Position numbers and translations under genes: made by a program. Source: Nocardioides mangrovicus (lineage in GTDB: Bacteria; Actinomycetota; Actinomycetes; Propionibacteriales; Nocardioidaceae). From it: DNA of 64,000 bases. The DNA lies in contig NZ_RDBE01000001.1 in the NCBI RefSeq assembly GCF_003674065.1, forward strand, positions 92,567 to 156,566. Reading direction: 5' to 3'. The notes beneath the pieces were generated by a model. The model was given only the letters and a program-made list of their open reading frames with translations. It was not told the DNA's origin and ran no database searches. Numbering within the stretch: the stretch's first letter is position 1; each line of letters begins with the position of its first letter. Positions 1 through 8,613 of the stretch are shown piece after piece.

Positions 1-5
1 GGCCG

Positions 6-1289
6 TCAGAGCCCGGGAATCGAGATGCCCAGGAGCGCGAGCAACGACTTCGGTGACAGGCTGCTGGCCAGGTTGCTCGCGGCCGACTGCGTCATGCCGC
101 CGAACTTGTTGGTGCAGGCCGACATCGCCCCGGGCAGGTCCTTGTACTGGCCGAGTGCCGAGCTGCAGAACGCGGCGGTCTGGCCGAGCTGGTTGAGCGT
201 CTTGACCACGGGCGTCACGACCGGGGCCGGGTCGGGAGTGGAGACGTGCACCGGGGGACTCGAGACCGGGGCCTTCGGCGTCGAGGAGGAGCCCGACCCA
301 CTGCCGCTGTGGCTGTTGTTGCCGCTGCTGCCGTTCTGGTTCCCGCTCGAGCCGGTCGGGGCGGCGCTGGGCGCCGCGACGTGGACGCTGGCCTTGCTCG
401 GCTTGGGCTTGGCCAGCTTCGCCTTCGGCGTGGCCTGTCCGCCGCCGGAGCCGGACTCGGGGTAGCTGAAGGTCTGGCCGCCGGAGATGCCGTTGGGCAC
501 CGCGGTGTAGTCGCCGGCCTGGTAGGCCTCCATGATCCGCAGCACGAGGTCGACGTAGGCGTCGGAGTGGTTGTAGCGGTAGACCGCCGCCTTCTGGCCG
601 GTGGTCTTGGCCAGGTCCTCGGTGCCGGAGCAGAGGTACACGCCGGTGGCCAGGGAGGCGTCGTCGATGTCCTGGGGGTTGCGCTGGCCGTCGCCGTCGG
701 CGTCGACCTTCACCACCTGCCAGGTGCTCGGGATGAACTGCATCGGGCCCACGGCGCGGTCCCAGGTGGTGTCCTGGTCGAGCTCGCCGCCGTCGGTGTC
801 CTTGATGGCCTGGGTGCCGTCCTGGCCGTCGAGCACAGGCCCGAGGACGCCGGGCTTGGAGACGCCGTTGGACTCCAGCACGTTGCCGCCGTAGCGACCG
901 TGGTCGGACTCCACACGCCCGATCGCGGCGATCAACTCCCAGGGCACGTGGCAGGAGGTGTCGGCGGCGTCGATGATCTGGGCGGCGCGCTGGTAGGCCG
1001 ACAGCGCGGCCGAGGGGATGCCGCTGGTGGAGGCGCCGTTGGCGACCGCGTCGGCGTCGCCGTCGGGTACGCCCGGGGCGATCTGGCCGCTGACCGGCAG
1101 GTTGGCCGGGGCCTGGATGGCCTTGCTCGGGACGGTGGTGCCGTCGGGCAGCGTGCCGTCGTGGCGCGCCTTCCCGGCGGCGTCGGCCGAGCCGAAGCCG
1201 GCCATGCTCACGGTCCAGCCGCCGCAGAGCAGCGCGATCGGGACCAGGACCGCGGCCTTCTGCCGACGGTTCAGCTCATGCGTAGCCAT
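6..1289 (-). CDS. secreted lytic murein transglycosylase (SLT/MltB-like)
   Basis: Probable peptidoglycan lytic transglycosylase of 427 aa, acting outside the membrane. A hydrophobic signal or anchor segment lies at residues 12-32. The catalytic domain spans about 100-285: the motif GRVESDHGR places the likely catalytic Glu at 127, followed by GPMQFIPSTW and a Tyr-rich stretch (YRYNHSDAYVD), all typical of the SLT_2 family. Residues 290-365 are Ser/Gly/Pro/Lys-rich low complexity, probably a wall-spanning linker, before a short conserved-looking tail. I chose the ATG at 1289 because the signal sequence follows directly; the frame stays open to 1406, but the GTG and ATG codons there have no ribosome site at a usable distance. 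It is divergent from the hemL operon and transcribed alone. Class is well supported; the exact wall substrate is not. Confidence 0.88.
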   Translation of the reverse strand: MATHELNRRQKAAVLVPIALLCGGWTVSMAGFGSADAAGKARHDGTLPDGTTVPSKAIQAPANLPVSGQIAPGVPDGDADAVANGASTSGIPSAALSAYQRAAQIIDAADTSCHVPWELIAAIGRVESDHGRYGGNVLESNGVSKPGVLGPVLDGQDGTQAIKDTDGGELDQDTTWDRAVGPMQFIPSTWQVVKVDADGDGQRNPQDIDDASLATGVYLCSGTEDLAKTTGQKAAVYRYNHSDAYVDLVLRIMEAYQAGDYTAVPNGISGGQTFSYPESGSGGGQATPKAKLAKPKPSKASVHVAAPSAAPTGSSGNQNGSSGNNSHSGSGSGSSSTPKAPVSSPPVHVSTPDPAPVVTPVVKTLNQLGQTAAFCSSALGQYKDLPGAMSACTNKFGGMTQSAASNLASSLSPKSLLALLGISIPGL

Positions 1290-1313
1290 GCGGACGAACA
1301 TCTCCCTCTGACG

Positions 1314-1414
1314 ACCACCTCGACGAGGTGGTGGCCGTCCCCTGGTGCTGCTCCTACCCGTGACGCGAGTCACTGAAACCACGAAAGGTACGACTGTATT
1401 ACTCACAGGTAACG
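1314..1414 (-). promoter_or_regulatory. upstream region of the lytic transglycosylase with three inverted repeats
   Basis: Three palindromic signals lie between the divergent transglycosylase and hemL genes. A perfect 9-bp inverted repeat with one central base (ACCACCTCG-a-CGAGGTGGT) occupies 1314-1332, within the probable leader. GTGAC-gcga-GTCAC is at 1360-1373. A near-palindrome ATTAC-N6-GTAAC is at 1399-1414. On the minus strand TAATAC (1396-1401) could be a -10 element. These may be operators for a cell-wall stress regulator; which regulator cannot be told from sequence. Confidence 0.4.
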
Positions 1415-1467
1415 TTGGCTAGGGGGCCAGGTACCCAGCGCTTGTCGCAGCGCGGGAGAATGCCGGT

Positions 1468-2775
1468 GTGTCACCAGTCGATCCGCCGCAGTCCGCCGCC
1501 TGGATGCAGCGGGCCCGCCGCGTCATCCCGGGCGGGGTGAACTCGCCGGTCCGCGCCTTCCACGCCGTCGGCGGCACGCCGCGGTTCATGGCGTCGGCCA
1601 GCGGCGCCCGCCTCACCGACGTCGACGGCATCGAGTACGTCGACCTGGTCGGCTCGTGGGGTCCGATGTTGCTGGGTCACGCGCACCCCGAGGTGGTGGC
1701 GGCAGCGCAGGCCGCGGCGGCGCGCGGCACGTCGTTCGGCACGCCGAGCGCCACCGAGGTGGAGCTGGCCGAGGAGATCGTCGAGCGGACACCGACCGAG
1801 CAGGTGCGGCTGGTCTCCTCGGGCACCGAGGCGACGATGTCGGCCATCCGGCTGGCCCGCGGGTTCACCGGCCGCGACCTGGTGGTGAAGTTCGCCGGCT
1901 GCTACCACGGCCACGTCGACTCGCTGCTGGCCTCGGCCGGCTCGGGCCTGGCCACCTTCGGCATCCCCGGGACGCCCGGAGTGCCCGCCGCCGCCACCGA
2001 GGCGACGCTGGTGCTGCCCTACAACGACCCGGTGGCGGTGGAGAAGGTATTCGCCGAGCACGGCGACCGGATCGCCTGCCTGGTCACCGAGGCGGCCCCC
2101 GGCAACATGGGCGTCGTGCCGCCGGAGGCGGGCTTCAACGAGCTGCTCGCGCGCACCTGCCGCGAGCACGGTGCGCTGTTCGTCAGCGACGAGGTCATGA
2201 CCGGCTTCCGCGCCTCGCGCGAGGGCATGTGGGGCCTCGACGGCAAGGTGGAGGGCTGGGCGCCCGACCTGATGACGTTCGGCAAGGTGATGGGCGGCGG
2301 CTTCCCGGCCGCTGCGTTCGGCGGCCGCGCCGACGTCATGGCGATGCTCTCTCCGGAGGGGCCGGTCTACCAGGCGGGCACGCTCTCGGGGAACCCCGTC
2401 GCCACCGCGGCCGGGCTCACCACGCTGCGGCTGGCCACCGAGGAGGTCTACGACCGCGTGGGCCACGCCTCCGACGTCGTCGCGGCGGCCACCACCGAGG
2501 CGTTGACCCGCGCGGGGGTGCCGCACGTGGTGCAGCGGGTGGGCACCATGTTCAGCGTGTTCTTCACCGACGCCGAGCAGGTGCGCGACTTCGACGGCGC
2601 CGGGGCCCAGGACACCCGTGCCTACGCCGCGTTCTTCCACGCGATGCTCGACGCCGGGGTCTACCTGCCGCCGTCGGCCTACGAGGTGTGGTTCACCTCC
2701 GCCGCCCACACCGAGGAGGACCTCGACCGGATCGTGAGCGCCCTGCCCGCCGCTGCGGATGCGGCTGCGGCATGA
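1468..2775 (+). CDS. hemL: glutamate-1-semialdehyde 2,1-aminomutase
   Basis: PLP enzyme of 435 aa converting glutamate-1-semialdehyde to 5-aminolevulinate, the C5-pathway entry to haem. The N-terminus shows the family signature [24 protein letters not shown] binds the cofactor phosphate; FGKVMGGG contains the Schiff-base lysine at residue 273, the position known in characterised homologues. Length is normal. The GTG start at 1468 is supported by GGGAG about nine bases upstream. It heads an overlapping operon leading into cytochrome c maturation, the same order as Mycobacterium tuberculosis Rv0524-Rv0529 (from memory), so haem supply and haem attachment are co-transcribed. The stop overlaps the next ATG (ATGA). 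Confidence 0.96.
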   Translation: MSPVDPPQSAAWMQRARRVIPGGVNSPVRAFHAVGGTPRFMASASGARLTDVDGIEYVDLVGSWGPMLLGHAHPEVVAAAQAAAARGTSFGTPSATEVELAEEIVERTPTEQVRLVSSGTEATMSAIRLARGFTGRDLVVKFAGCYHGHVDSLLASAGSGLATFGIPGTPGVPAAATEATLVLPYNDPVAVEKVFAEHGDRIACLVTEAAPGNMGVVPPEAGFNELLARTCREHGALFVSDEVMTGFRASREGMWGLDGKVEGWAPDLMTFGKVMGGGFPAAAFGGRADVMAMLSPEGPVYQAGTLSGNPVATAAGLTTLRLATEEVYDRVGHASDVVAAATTEALTRAGVPHVVQRVGTMFSVFFTDAEQVRDFDGAGAQDTRAYAAFFHAMLDAGVYLPPSAYEVWFTSAAHTEEDLDRIVSALPAAADAAAA

Positions 2776-3428
2776 CCAGGACGATCGTGCACCTGCTGCG
2801 GCACGGCGAGGTGGAGAACCCCGAGGGCATCCTGTACGGCCGGCTGCCCGGCTACCGCCTCTCCGCCCTGGGCGAGCGGATGGCCGAGCGCGTGGCCGAG
2901 CGCATCGGCCAGCGCGACATCACCGCCGTCGTCGCCTCGCCGCTGGAGCGGGCCCAGCAGACTGCCACGCCGCTGGCGACCGTGCGCGCGCTCGAGCTCG
3001 GCACCGACGAGCGGCTCATCGAGTCCGGCAACGTCTTCGAGGGCAAGCCGTTCGCGCTCGGCGACGGCGTGCTGCTCAACCCGCCCGCCTGGCGCTACCT
3101 GTGGAACCCCTTCAAGCCCTCGTGGGGCGAGCCCTACCGCGAGGTCGCCCACCGCATGTGGGCCGCCGTGCTCGACGCGCGCGCGGCCAACGAGGGACAC
3201 GAGGCGGTGCTGGTCTCCCACCAGCTGCCGGTGTGGATCACCCGGCTCCTGGCCGAGGGACGTCGCTTCGTGCACAACCCGCGCACACGGCAGTGCACCC
3301 TGGCCTCGCTCACCTCGCTCACCTTCGACGGCGAGCACCTGGTCAGCGTCGGCTACTCCGAGCCGGCCGGCGACCTGATCCCGGCCAAGGACCGCAAGCA
3401 GAACTTCTCCTCCGGCGGCAAGCGGTGA
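2772..3428 (+). CDS. histidine phosphatase family protein (phosphoglycerate mutase-like)
   Basis: A 218-aa member of the histidine phosphatase superfamily. LLRHGE at residues 8-13 carries the phospho-accepting His11; [10 protein letters not shown] and the later [12 protein letters not shown] supply the remaining Arg and His of the catalytic pocket. It sits by ATGA overlap between hemL and the thioredoxin-like gene, as its counterpart does in mycobacteria. Its substrate is unknown; the position suggests a role tied to haem or cytochrome c assembly, but glycolytic phosphoglycerate mutase activity is unlikely given the divergent insert around residues 75-115 ([18 protein letters not shown]). The start codon is fixed by the overlap. 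Confidence 0.88.
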   Translation: MTRTIVHLLRHGEVENPEGILYGRLPGYRLSALGERMAERVAERIGQRDITAVVASPLERAQQTATPLATVRALELGTDERLIESGNVFEGKPFALGDGVLLNPPAWRYLWNPFKPSWGEPYREVAHRMWAAVLDARAANEGHEAVLVSHQLPVWITRLLAEGRRFVHNPRTRQCTLASLTSLTFDGEHLVSVGYSEPAGDLIPAKDRKQNFSSGGKR

Positions 3429-3976
3429 GGTACCTGCTCGGCGTGGTGGCGCTGCTGCTGGTGGCCGGCTGCGGCACCGACGCCAGCACCGGCGACAAGG
3501 GCTACGTCTCCGGCGAGGGCACCGTCTCCACCTACAAGGCCGCCGAACGCAAGAAGGCGCCGGCCATCTCCGGCACCACGCTGCAGGGCAAGAAGGTCTC
3601 GGTGGACACGCTCGCGGCCGGCCGGCCCACCGTGGTGAACATCTGGGCGTCGTGGTGCGGCCCGTGCCGCCAGGAGGCCAGCACCTTGATCAAGGCGTCG
3701 CAGAAGCTGGGGTCGACGGCCAGCTTCGTCGGCATCAACGTGCGCAACCCCGAGGGCCGGGCCAGCGGGCTCGCCTACGAGCGCCGCTTCGACGTGACGT
3801 ACCCGAGCATCTACGACCCCGAGGGTCGCACCCTGCTCGGCATGCCCAAGGGCATCACGGTCTACGCGATCCCCAGCACCATCGTCCTCGACGGGCAGGG
3901 GCGCATCGCAGCGACGATCGTCGGCGCCGTGCCGAGCGCGCTGACGGTTGAAGAGCTCGTGAAGAGCGCGGCATGA
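3425..3976 (+). CDS. TlpA/ResA-like thioredoxin-fold lipoprotein for cytochrome c maturation
   Basis: Lipoprotein of 183 aa that should keep apocytochrome c cysteines reduced on the outer face of the membrane. The N-terminal signal ends in the lipobox LVAGC (acylated Cys16). A thioredoxin fold follows, with the redox motif WASWCGPC (Cys78 and Cys81) and the cis-Pro region AIPSTIVLD. The GTG start overlaps the upstream stop by four bases. The next gene, ccdA, supplies electrons to proteins of this type, and resB and ccsB follow, so the assignment to system II cytochrome c biogenesis rests on both sequence and context. Which target it reduces (cytochrome apoprotein or CcsB) is not visible. Confidence 0.92.
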   Translation: MRYLLGVVALLLVAGCGTDASTGDKGYVSGEGTVSTYKAAERKKAPAISGTTLQGKKVSVDTLAAGRPTVVNIWASWCGPCRQEASTLIKASQKLGSTASFVGINVRNPEGRASGLAYERRFDVTYPSIYDPEGRTLLGMPKGITVYAIPSTIVLDGQGRIAATIVGAVPSALTVEELVKSAA

Positions 3977-4749
3977 CCGGCTACCCGATCCTGCTCGACG
4001 TTGGCTCGTCCTTCGCCCAGACCGCCTCGTCCGGCTCGTTGCTGCTGGCCGTGCCGGTGGCCCTGGTCGCCGGCCTGGTCTCGTTCTTCTCCCCGTGCGT
4101 GGTGCCGCTGCTGCCGGGCTACCTCTCCTACGCCACGGGCCTGTCGGGGTCCGACCTGGAGAACGCACGCCGGGGCCGGATGGCGCTGGGCAGCCTGCTG
4201 TTCATCCTCGGCTTCTCGGCGGTGTTCGTCTCCTACGGCGTGCTGTTCGGCGCGGTGGGGCAGTGGCTGGTGGAGTACTCCCGGCCCATCACCGTGGTGC
4301 TCGGCGTCATCACCGTGCTGGTCGGGCTGGCCTTCCTCGGGCTGGTGCCGTGGCTGCAGCGCGACGTGCGCGTGCACCGGGTGCCCGCCGTCGGGCTGGT
4401 GGCCGCACCGCTGCTGGGCGTGCTGTTCGGTCTGGGGTGGACCCCCTGCATCGGGCCCACGCTGGCCGCGGTGCTCTCGCTGTCGACCCAGGAGGCCTCG
4501 GCCGGGCGGGGTGCGTTCCTCACCTTCGTCTACTGCTTAGGGCTCGGCGTGCCGTTCCTGGTGGCGGGCCTGGCCTACCGACGGATGCTCGGCGCGGTGC
4601 GATGGGTGCGTCGCCACCAGGCGTGGGTGACGCGCGTGGGCGGGCTGATGCTGGTGGCGGTCGGCGTGCTGCTGCTCACCGGCTGGTGGGACGTGCTCGT
4701 GGCCGACCTGCGTGACGTGTTCTTCCCCGGCTTCACTCCCGGCGTATGA
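3973..4749 (+). CDS. ccdA: cytochrome c biogenesis protein CcdA (transmembrane thiol electron carrier)
   Basis: Polytopic membrane protein of 258 aa, about six helices, that passes reducing equivalents from cytoplasmic thioredoxin to extracytoplasmic thiol proteins. The two redox-active cysteines are visible: [12 protein letters not shown] with Cys42 and GWTPCIGP with Cys159, the symmetrical pair that defines the DsbD-beta/CcdA family. The start is fixed by an ATGA overlap with the thioredoxin-like gene. The partners are the lipoprotein just upstream and the ResB/CcsB haem-handling pair just downstream. Confidence 0.95.
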   Translation: MTGYPILLDVGSSFAQTASSGSLLLAVPVALVAGLVSFFSPCVVPLLPGYLSYATGLSGSDLENARRGRMALGSLLFILGFSAVFVSYGVLFGAVGQWLVEYSRPITVVLGVITVLVGLAFLGLVPWLQRDVRVHRVPAVGLVAAPLLGVLFGLGWTPCIGPTLAAVLSLSTQEASAGRGAFLTFVYCLGLGVPFLVAGLAYRRMLGAVRWVRRHQAWVTRVGGLMLVAVGVLLLTGWWDVLVADLRDVFFPGFTPGV

Positions 4750-6311
4750 CGCTCACCTCGACGCGTCCCGAGACGCCGCCCTCCGAGCCGCCGGACCTGC
4801 GTCCGCGCGAGCTGCTGCGCTGGGCCTGGCGGCAGCTGACGTCGATGCGCACGGCGTTGATCCTGCTGTTCCTGCTCGCGCTGGCGGCCATCCCGGGCTC
4901 GGTGGTGCCGCAGAACGGGGTGGACTCGCTGCGGGCCTCGCAGTGGCGCGAGCAGCACAAGACGCTCGCACCGATCTACGAGCGCCTCGGCCTCTTCGAC
5001 GTCTACGGCTCGCCCTGGTTCGCCGCGATCTACCTGCTGCTGGTGGTCTCGCTGGTGGGCTGCATCCTGCCGCGCACGATGGTCTACTGGCGCGCCGCCC
5101 GAGCGACGCCGCCGCCCGCGCCGCGCCGCCTCACCCGGCTGCCCGAGCACCGCACGTTCACCACCACGGTCTCGCCCGAGGACGTCCTGGACCGAGCGCG
5201 CCGCCAGCTGCGACGACGTCGCTACCGGCTGGCGCCGCAGGAGGAGGGGACGGTGGCGGCAGAGCGCGGCTACCTGCGCGAGGCCGGCAACCTGCTCTTC
5301 CACGTGGCGGTGCTGGTGGTGATCATCGGCTTCGGGCTCGGCTCGCTGCTCGGCTTCAAGGGCGGCGTCATCGTCGTCACCGGCGACGGCTTCAGCAACC
5401 AGCTCAGCCAGTACGACGACTTCACCCCGGGCACGATCTTCAAGCCCAGCCAGCTCGAGCCGTTCAGCTTCACGGTGCACGACTTCCACGTCGACTTCAT
5501 CAAGACCGGACGCTCGGCGGGCGCAGCGCACAAGTTCTACGCCGACCTCGACGTCCGCAAGTCCTCGGGATCCTCGAGCACCCGGGAGCGGATCTCGGTG
5601 AACCACCCGCTCACCGTCGACGGCACCAAGGTCTTCCTCATCGGGCACGGTTACGCCCCCCACATCACGGTGCGCGACGCGGAGGGCAACGTTGCCGCGT
5701 CCGGGCCGGCGGTCTTCCTGCCCGAGAACGAGAGCTTCACCTCCTTCGGCGTGGTGAAGGCCTTCGACGCCCAGCCGACGGCGATCGGGCTGGAGGGCGA
5801 GTTCTACCCGACCTACGCCTTCTCGAACACGACCGGCCCGTTCTCGGCGTTCCCCGACGACGAGGACCCCGCCCTGTCGATGCTGGTGTGGCGCGGGAAG
5901 ACCGGCACGGATCCCGGGAGCAACCAGTCGTCGGTGTACGCGCTCGACAAGGGTGACCTGACGCCGCTGAAGACGTCCAAGGGCGTGCAGCAGCGCATCG
6001 ACCTCAAGCGCGGGCAGACCGTGCAGCTCGCCGACGGCGCCGGATCGGTGACCTTCGACGGCGTCAGCCGCTTCGTGCGGCTGCAGGTCAGCGACCGTCC
6101 CGGCAGCGGCACCGCACTGGTCGGCACCGTGCTCGCGCTGCTCGGCCTGCTGGGCTCGCTGTTCGTGCGGCCGCGGCGGGTCTGGGTGCGCGTCAGCGAT
6201 GCGGGGGACGGTCGTACGCTCGTCGAGGCGGCAGGGCTCGACCGGTCGAGCGGCGGTGACCTGTCCGGTGAGCTGGACGACGTCGTGACAGGGATGCAGG
6301 AGAGCACGTGA
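4746..6311 (+). CDS. resB: cytochrome c biogenesis protein ResB
   Basis: Membrane protein of 521 aa, matching the ResB (Ccs1) half of the system II haem lyase. Hydrophobic segments lie near residues 35-55, 90-108, 185-210 and 455-475, with a large extracytoplasmic domain between the third and fourth. Together with CcsB it moves haem across the membrane and attaches it to CXXCH apocytochromes. The ATG overlaps the ccdA stop (ATGA), and its own stop overlaps the ccsB GTG. The charged C-terminal tail is cytoplasmic by the predicted topology. Sequence conservation in this family is low, so the call leans on topology plus the fixed gene order. Confidence 0.93.
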   Translation: MTLTSTRPETPPSEPPDLRPRELLRWAWRQLTSMRTALILLFLLALAAIPGSVVPQNGVDSLRASQWREQHKTLAPIYERLGLFDVYGSPWFAAIYLLLVVSLVGCILPRTMVYWRAARATPPPAPRRLTRLPEHRTFTTTVSPEDVLDRARRQLRRRRYRLAPQEEGTVAAERGYLREAGNLLFHVAVLVVIIGFGLGSLLGFKGGVIVVTGDGFSNQLSQYDDFTPGTIFKPSQLEPFSFTVHDFHVDFIKTGRSAGAAHKFYADLDVRKSSGSSSTRERISVNHPLTVDGTKVFLIGHGYAPHITVRDAEGNVAASGPAVFLPENESFTSFGVVKAFDAQPTAIGLEGEFYPTYAFSNTTGPFSAFPDDEDPALSMLVWRGKTGTDPGSNQSSVYALDKGDLTPLKTSKGVQQRIDLKRGQTVQLADGAGSVTFDGVSRFVRLQVSDRPGSGTALVGTVLALLGLLGSLFVRPRRVWVRVSDAGDGRTLVEAAGLDRSSGGDLSGELDDVVTGMQEST

Positions 6312-7297
6312 GCCACGAGCAGTTCGAGATCCTCAGCAACCAGGCCGTCGCCGCCTGCGCGATCCTCTACTTCCTGGTGTTCTTGGCCCAGGTGGCGGCC
6401 TGGGTGACCCGGCCGCGCGTCGCGGCGGAGTCCACGAGCGTCGAGGCGCAGGGCCAGGGCGGCGTGGCCGTCGCGGCCCCGCCGGCCACGGGCGGACCAG
6501 TCTCCGACCGCTCCGACTACTGGTCGCGGATCGCGCTCACGCTGACGGTATTCGCGGCGCTGGTGCACTTCGTCGCGCTGGTCTCGCGCGGGCTCGCGGC
6601 CGACCCGGTGCGGGTGCCGTGGGGCAACATGTACGAGTTCACCCTCACCGGCACCTTCGTGGTGGTGGCGCTCTACCTGGCGATGTACAAGCGGTTCTCG
6701 CTGGCCTGGATGGCGCCGGTCGTGTCGCTGTTCGTGCTCACCGTGCTGATGCTCGACGTGCTGGTGCTCTACGAACCGGTCACCCCGCTGCGCGACGCGC
6801 TGCAGTCGCCGTGGCTGGTGATCCACGTGGTCGCCGCGATCCTGGCGACGGGTGCGTTCACCATCGGCGGGATGTGCTCGGTGCTCTACCTGGTCAAGGA
6901 GCGCGCCCTGGCCCGCGGCCGCGGCACCACCGGCTACCTGGCCTCGGTGCCCGAGCTGCGCTCGCTGGACCGGCTGGCCTACCGCTGGCACGCCTTCGCG
7001 TTCCCGGTCTGGACCTTCGCGGCGCTGATCGCCGGCCCGATCTGGGCCGAGCACGCCTGGGGCAGCTACTGGAACTGGGACCCCAAGGAGGTCTGGGCGT
7101 TCATCACCTGGGTCGTCTACGCCGGGTACCTGCACGCCCGCGCCACCGCCGGCTGGAAGGGCTCCCGCGCCTGCTGGGTCGCCCTGATCGGCCTGGCGAC
7201 GCTGTGGTTCAACTTCGTCGGGATCAACTTCTTCTTCGGGTCCGGGTCGCAGCACTCCTACGCCGTCGAGGTCGTGAGTCGGGTCGTCGGGGGCTGA
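6308..7297 (+). CDS. ccsB: cytochrome c biogenesis protein CcsB/ResC (haem-handling WWD protein)
   Basis: Polytopic protein of 329 aa, the other half of the system II haem lyase. WGNMYEF and the tryptophan-rich haem-binding WWD signature (WGSYWNWDPKEVWAFITW, residues 251-268) are clear, as are the flanking conserved His residues (HVVAAI and the final QHSYAVE). The GTG start overlaps the resB stop by four bases. It is the last gene of the hemL-ccs operon; a 230-nt gap with a strong inverted repeat follows, a plausible transcription end. Confidence 0.95.
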   Translation: MSHEQFEILSNQAVAACAILYFLVFLAQVAAWVTRPRVAAESTSVEAQGQGGVAVAAPPATGGPVSDRSDYWSRIALTLTVFAALVHFVALVSRGLAADPVRVPWGNMYEFTLTGTFVVVALYLAMYKRFSLAWMAPVVSLFVLTVLMLDVLVLYEPVTPLRDALQSPWLVIHVVAAILATGAFTIGGMCSVLYLVKERALARGRGTTGYLASVPELRSLDRLAYRWHAFAFPVWTFAALIAGPIWAEHAWGSYWNWDPKEVWAFITWVVYAGYLHARATAGWKGSRACWVALIGLATLWFNFVGINFFFGSGSQHSYAVEVVSRVVGG

Positions 7298-7347
7298 GGT
7301 CCCGGGTGTGCGCGTGGGGGCTGTCCGTCGCGGGCGGGTTGTGGCGG

Positions 7348-7507
7348 GGGTTTTGCCGGGCACCCGGCAAAACCCTGGGAAATCGGCCTCAGTTTCAGTC
7401 GATCTGACGAGTTTCGGTAGCTCGCCGTCCGACATGCGAGGGTTGCGCAGCTGACATCCCAGCCGTCACATCTGCCTCAAGATTCACCGGGCACCCGGCA
7501 AAACCCC
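7348..7507. repeat. 160-bp intergenic element with repeated palindromic ends
   Basis: At 7348-7375 a perfect 13-bp inverted repeat, GGGTTTTGCCGGG-ca-CCCGGCAAAACCC, forms a strong hairpin on either strand. Its right-hand 20 bases recur exactly at 7487-7506 (CCGGGCACCCGGCAAAACCC). The roughly 110 nt between are less GC-rich than flanking genes and carry short internal complements such as CGAG/CTCG. The first hairpin lies 50 nt after ccsB and may terminate that operon and the convergent small gene. The repeated ends suggest a dispersed element or a structured RNA rather than a simple terminator. I recall similar sequence in Nocardioides intergenic regions, but that is memory, not a search. Confidence 0.7.
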
Positions 7508-7527
7508 CCGCCGTCGGGCCCGCCGCC

Positions 7528-7728
7528 TCACTCCTCCGGCCGGTGCTTGCGCTTGCGATCGAGCTCGCGCAGGAAGTCCTCGTCGTCGTCGGGGCCGAGG
7601 GGGCCGCGGGGGCGCGGGTCGGGCGCCGATGACTGGGAGCCCGGGTCGGCGTTGCGCCGGTTGATGCTCCAGAAGACCGCGTAGATCACCGCGGCGATGA
7701 TCAGCAGGTACAGCAGGACCCGGAGCAC
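7528..7728 (-). CDS. small single-pass membrane protein, unknown function
   Basis: Predicted 66-aa protein starting at GTG 7728: one N-terminal transmembrane helix (about residues 2-20, MLRVLLYLLIIAAVIYAVFW), then a charged cytoplasmic tail rich in Pro, Asp and Arg (PLGPDDDEDFLRELDRKRK). A TTG at 7755 is an alternative start that adds nine residues. It is divergent from the DUF4229 gene 51 nt away. The hydrophobic-plus-charged design and codon use look real, but no domain is recognised. It may be a membrane scaffold or stress peptide; nothing here decides. Confidence 0.6.
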   Translation of the reverse strand: MLRVLLYLLIIAAVIYAVFWSINRRNADPGSQSSAPDPRPRGPLGPDDDEDFLRELDRKRKHRPEE

Positions 7729-7767
7729 GTGGCCAAGGGTAGAGGCGCCCGGCAACCGGCGGCTCCG

Positions 7768-7773
7768 TAGGCT
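7768..7773 (+). promoter_or_regulatory. -10 element, leaderless (DUF4229 gene)
   Basis: TAGGCT, followed by exactly six bases and the GTG start codon at 7780. There is no ribosome-binding site, so the transcript probably begins at or next to the start codon. Confidence 0.6.
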
Positions 7774-7779
7774 GCTCCT

Positions 7780-8064
7780 GTGCGCGACTTCTGGGTCTAC
7801 AACGTGCTGCGGATCGCGCTGTTCCTGGCCACCGCCGCCGTGGTCTGGGGGATCTTCGCGCTGTTCGCCGACGAGACCATCAACCTGGTCCTGGTCGCCG
7901 CCATCGCCGCCGTCGTCTCCGCGGTGCTCTCGTGGCGGCTGCTGGCCGGTCCGCGCGAGCGCGCGGCCTCGGCGATCTCGGGCCGGGCGTCGCGGATGAC
8001 CGAGGCGTTCGAGGAGCGGCGCGCGCGGGAGGACGCCGAGTCGGCCTCAGGCGAGGAGCGGTAG
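7780..8064 (+). CDS. DUF4229 domain membrane protein
   Basis: A 94-aa protein with two membrane helices (about residues 8-28 and 33-53) and a charged C-terminal tail that reads as a short coiled coil (FEERRAREDAES). This matches the small actinobacterial DUF4229 family, whose function is not established. The GTG start has a -10 element (TAGGCT) six bases before it and no Shine-Dalgarno sequence, suggesting a leaderless message. Its 3' end overlaps the convergent MDMPI-like gene by 18 nt. Confidence 0.75.
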   Translation: MRDFWVYNVLRIALFLATAAVVWGIFALFADETINLVLVAAIAAVVSAVLSWRLLAGPRERAASAISGRASRMTEAFEERRAREDAESASGEER

Positions 8065-8613
8065 CCGCGAGGCGAGCTCGGCGCCGGGCTCGGCCGTCGC
8101 CACGGCCTGCACCACGTGGCGCGTGTGCGTCAGGGACGCTTGCGAGGGGCCGGGCAGGTCCAGGTGGGCCACCAGGTCGAGGTGGTGCACGGTGGCCTCG
8201 ACGACCAGCGTGCTGAGCAGGTCGGCCACCCGCAGCGCGTGGCCCTGGGTGGCCACGACCGCCTCGGGGTCGGCCTGCGACGCCGCGTGCGCGGCCGCTC
8301 GCGTGGTCTCGGCGTAGAGCCCCCGCAGCTGCTGCCAGCGGCTGAACATGCTGGCCGAGACACGCGCGAACCGGCGGCCGCTGTCGTCGCCCACCGGGTC
8401 GTCGCCCCAGTCCTGCCAGTAGCCGACGGCGTCGCGGTCGGGGGCGGTGTCGGTGGGGGTGTGGAGCGCGACGAGCGCTCGCTGGGCGTCCATCGCGCAG
8501 TGGAACACCAGGTCGCGCACCGCCCAGCCGACGCAGCCGGTGGGGGCGTAGCTGGTGTCGTCGTCGATCCGGTCGAGGACGGCGGCGACGTCCTCGTAGG
8601 CGTCCAGGCTCAC
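8047..8613 (-). CDS. maleylpyruvate isomerase N-terminal domain (DinB-like) protein
   Basis: Protein of 188 aa resembling the TIGR03083 / mycothiol-dependent maleylpyruvate isomerase N-terminal family, a DinB-type four-helix bundle that binds metal through histidines (candidates in VFHCAMDAQR and VVEATVHHLDLVAHL). Members are abundant in actinobacteria, and many act on mycothiol conjugates, but the substrate here is unknown. The GTG start overlaps the menA stop by four bases (GTGA), so it is translated from the menA transcript. No separate promoter is visible. Confidence 0.75.
   Translation of the reverse strand: MSLDAYEDVAAVLDRIDDDTSYAPTGCVGWAVRDLVFHCAMDAQRALVALHTPTDTAPDRDAVGYWQDWGDDPVGDDSGRRFARVSASMFSRWQQLRGLYAETTRAAAHAASQADPEAVVATQGHALRVADLLSTLVVEATVHHLDLVAHLDLPGPSQASLTHTRHVVQAVATAEPGAELASRLPLLA

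Noticed and set aside
1290-1467. Possible ydaO (c-di-AMP) riboswitch before a wall hydrolase gene
   Set aside because: Such riboswitches are common before wall hydrolases in actinobacteria, but the leader is too short and I could not find the conserved core; only simple inverted repeats are present.
1471-2709. Long minus-strand frame opposite hemL
   Set aside because: Shadow of hemL with low-complexity His/Arg/Gly composition and no motif.
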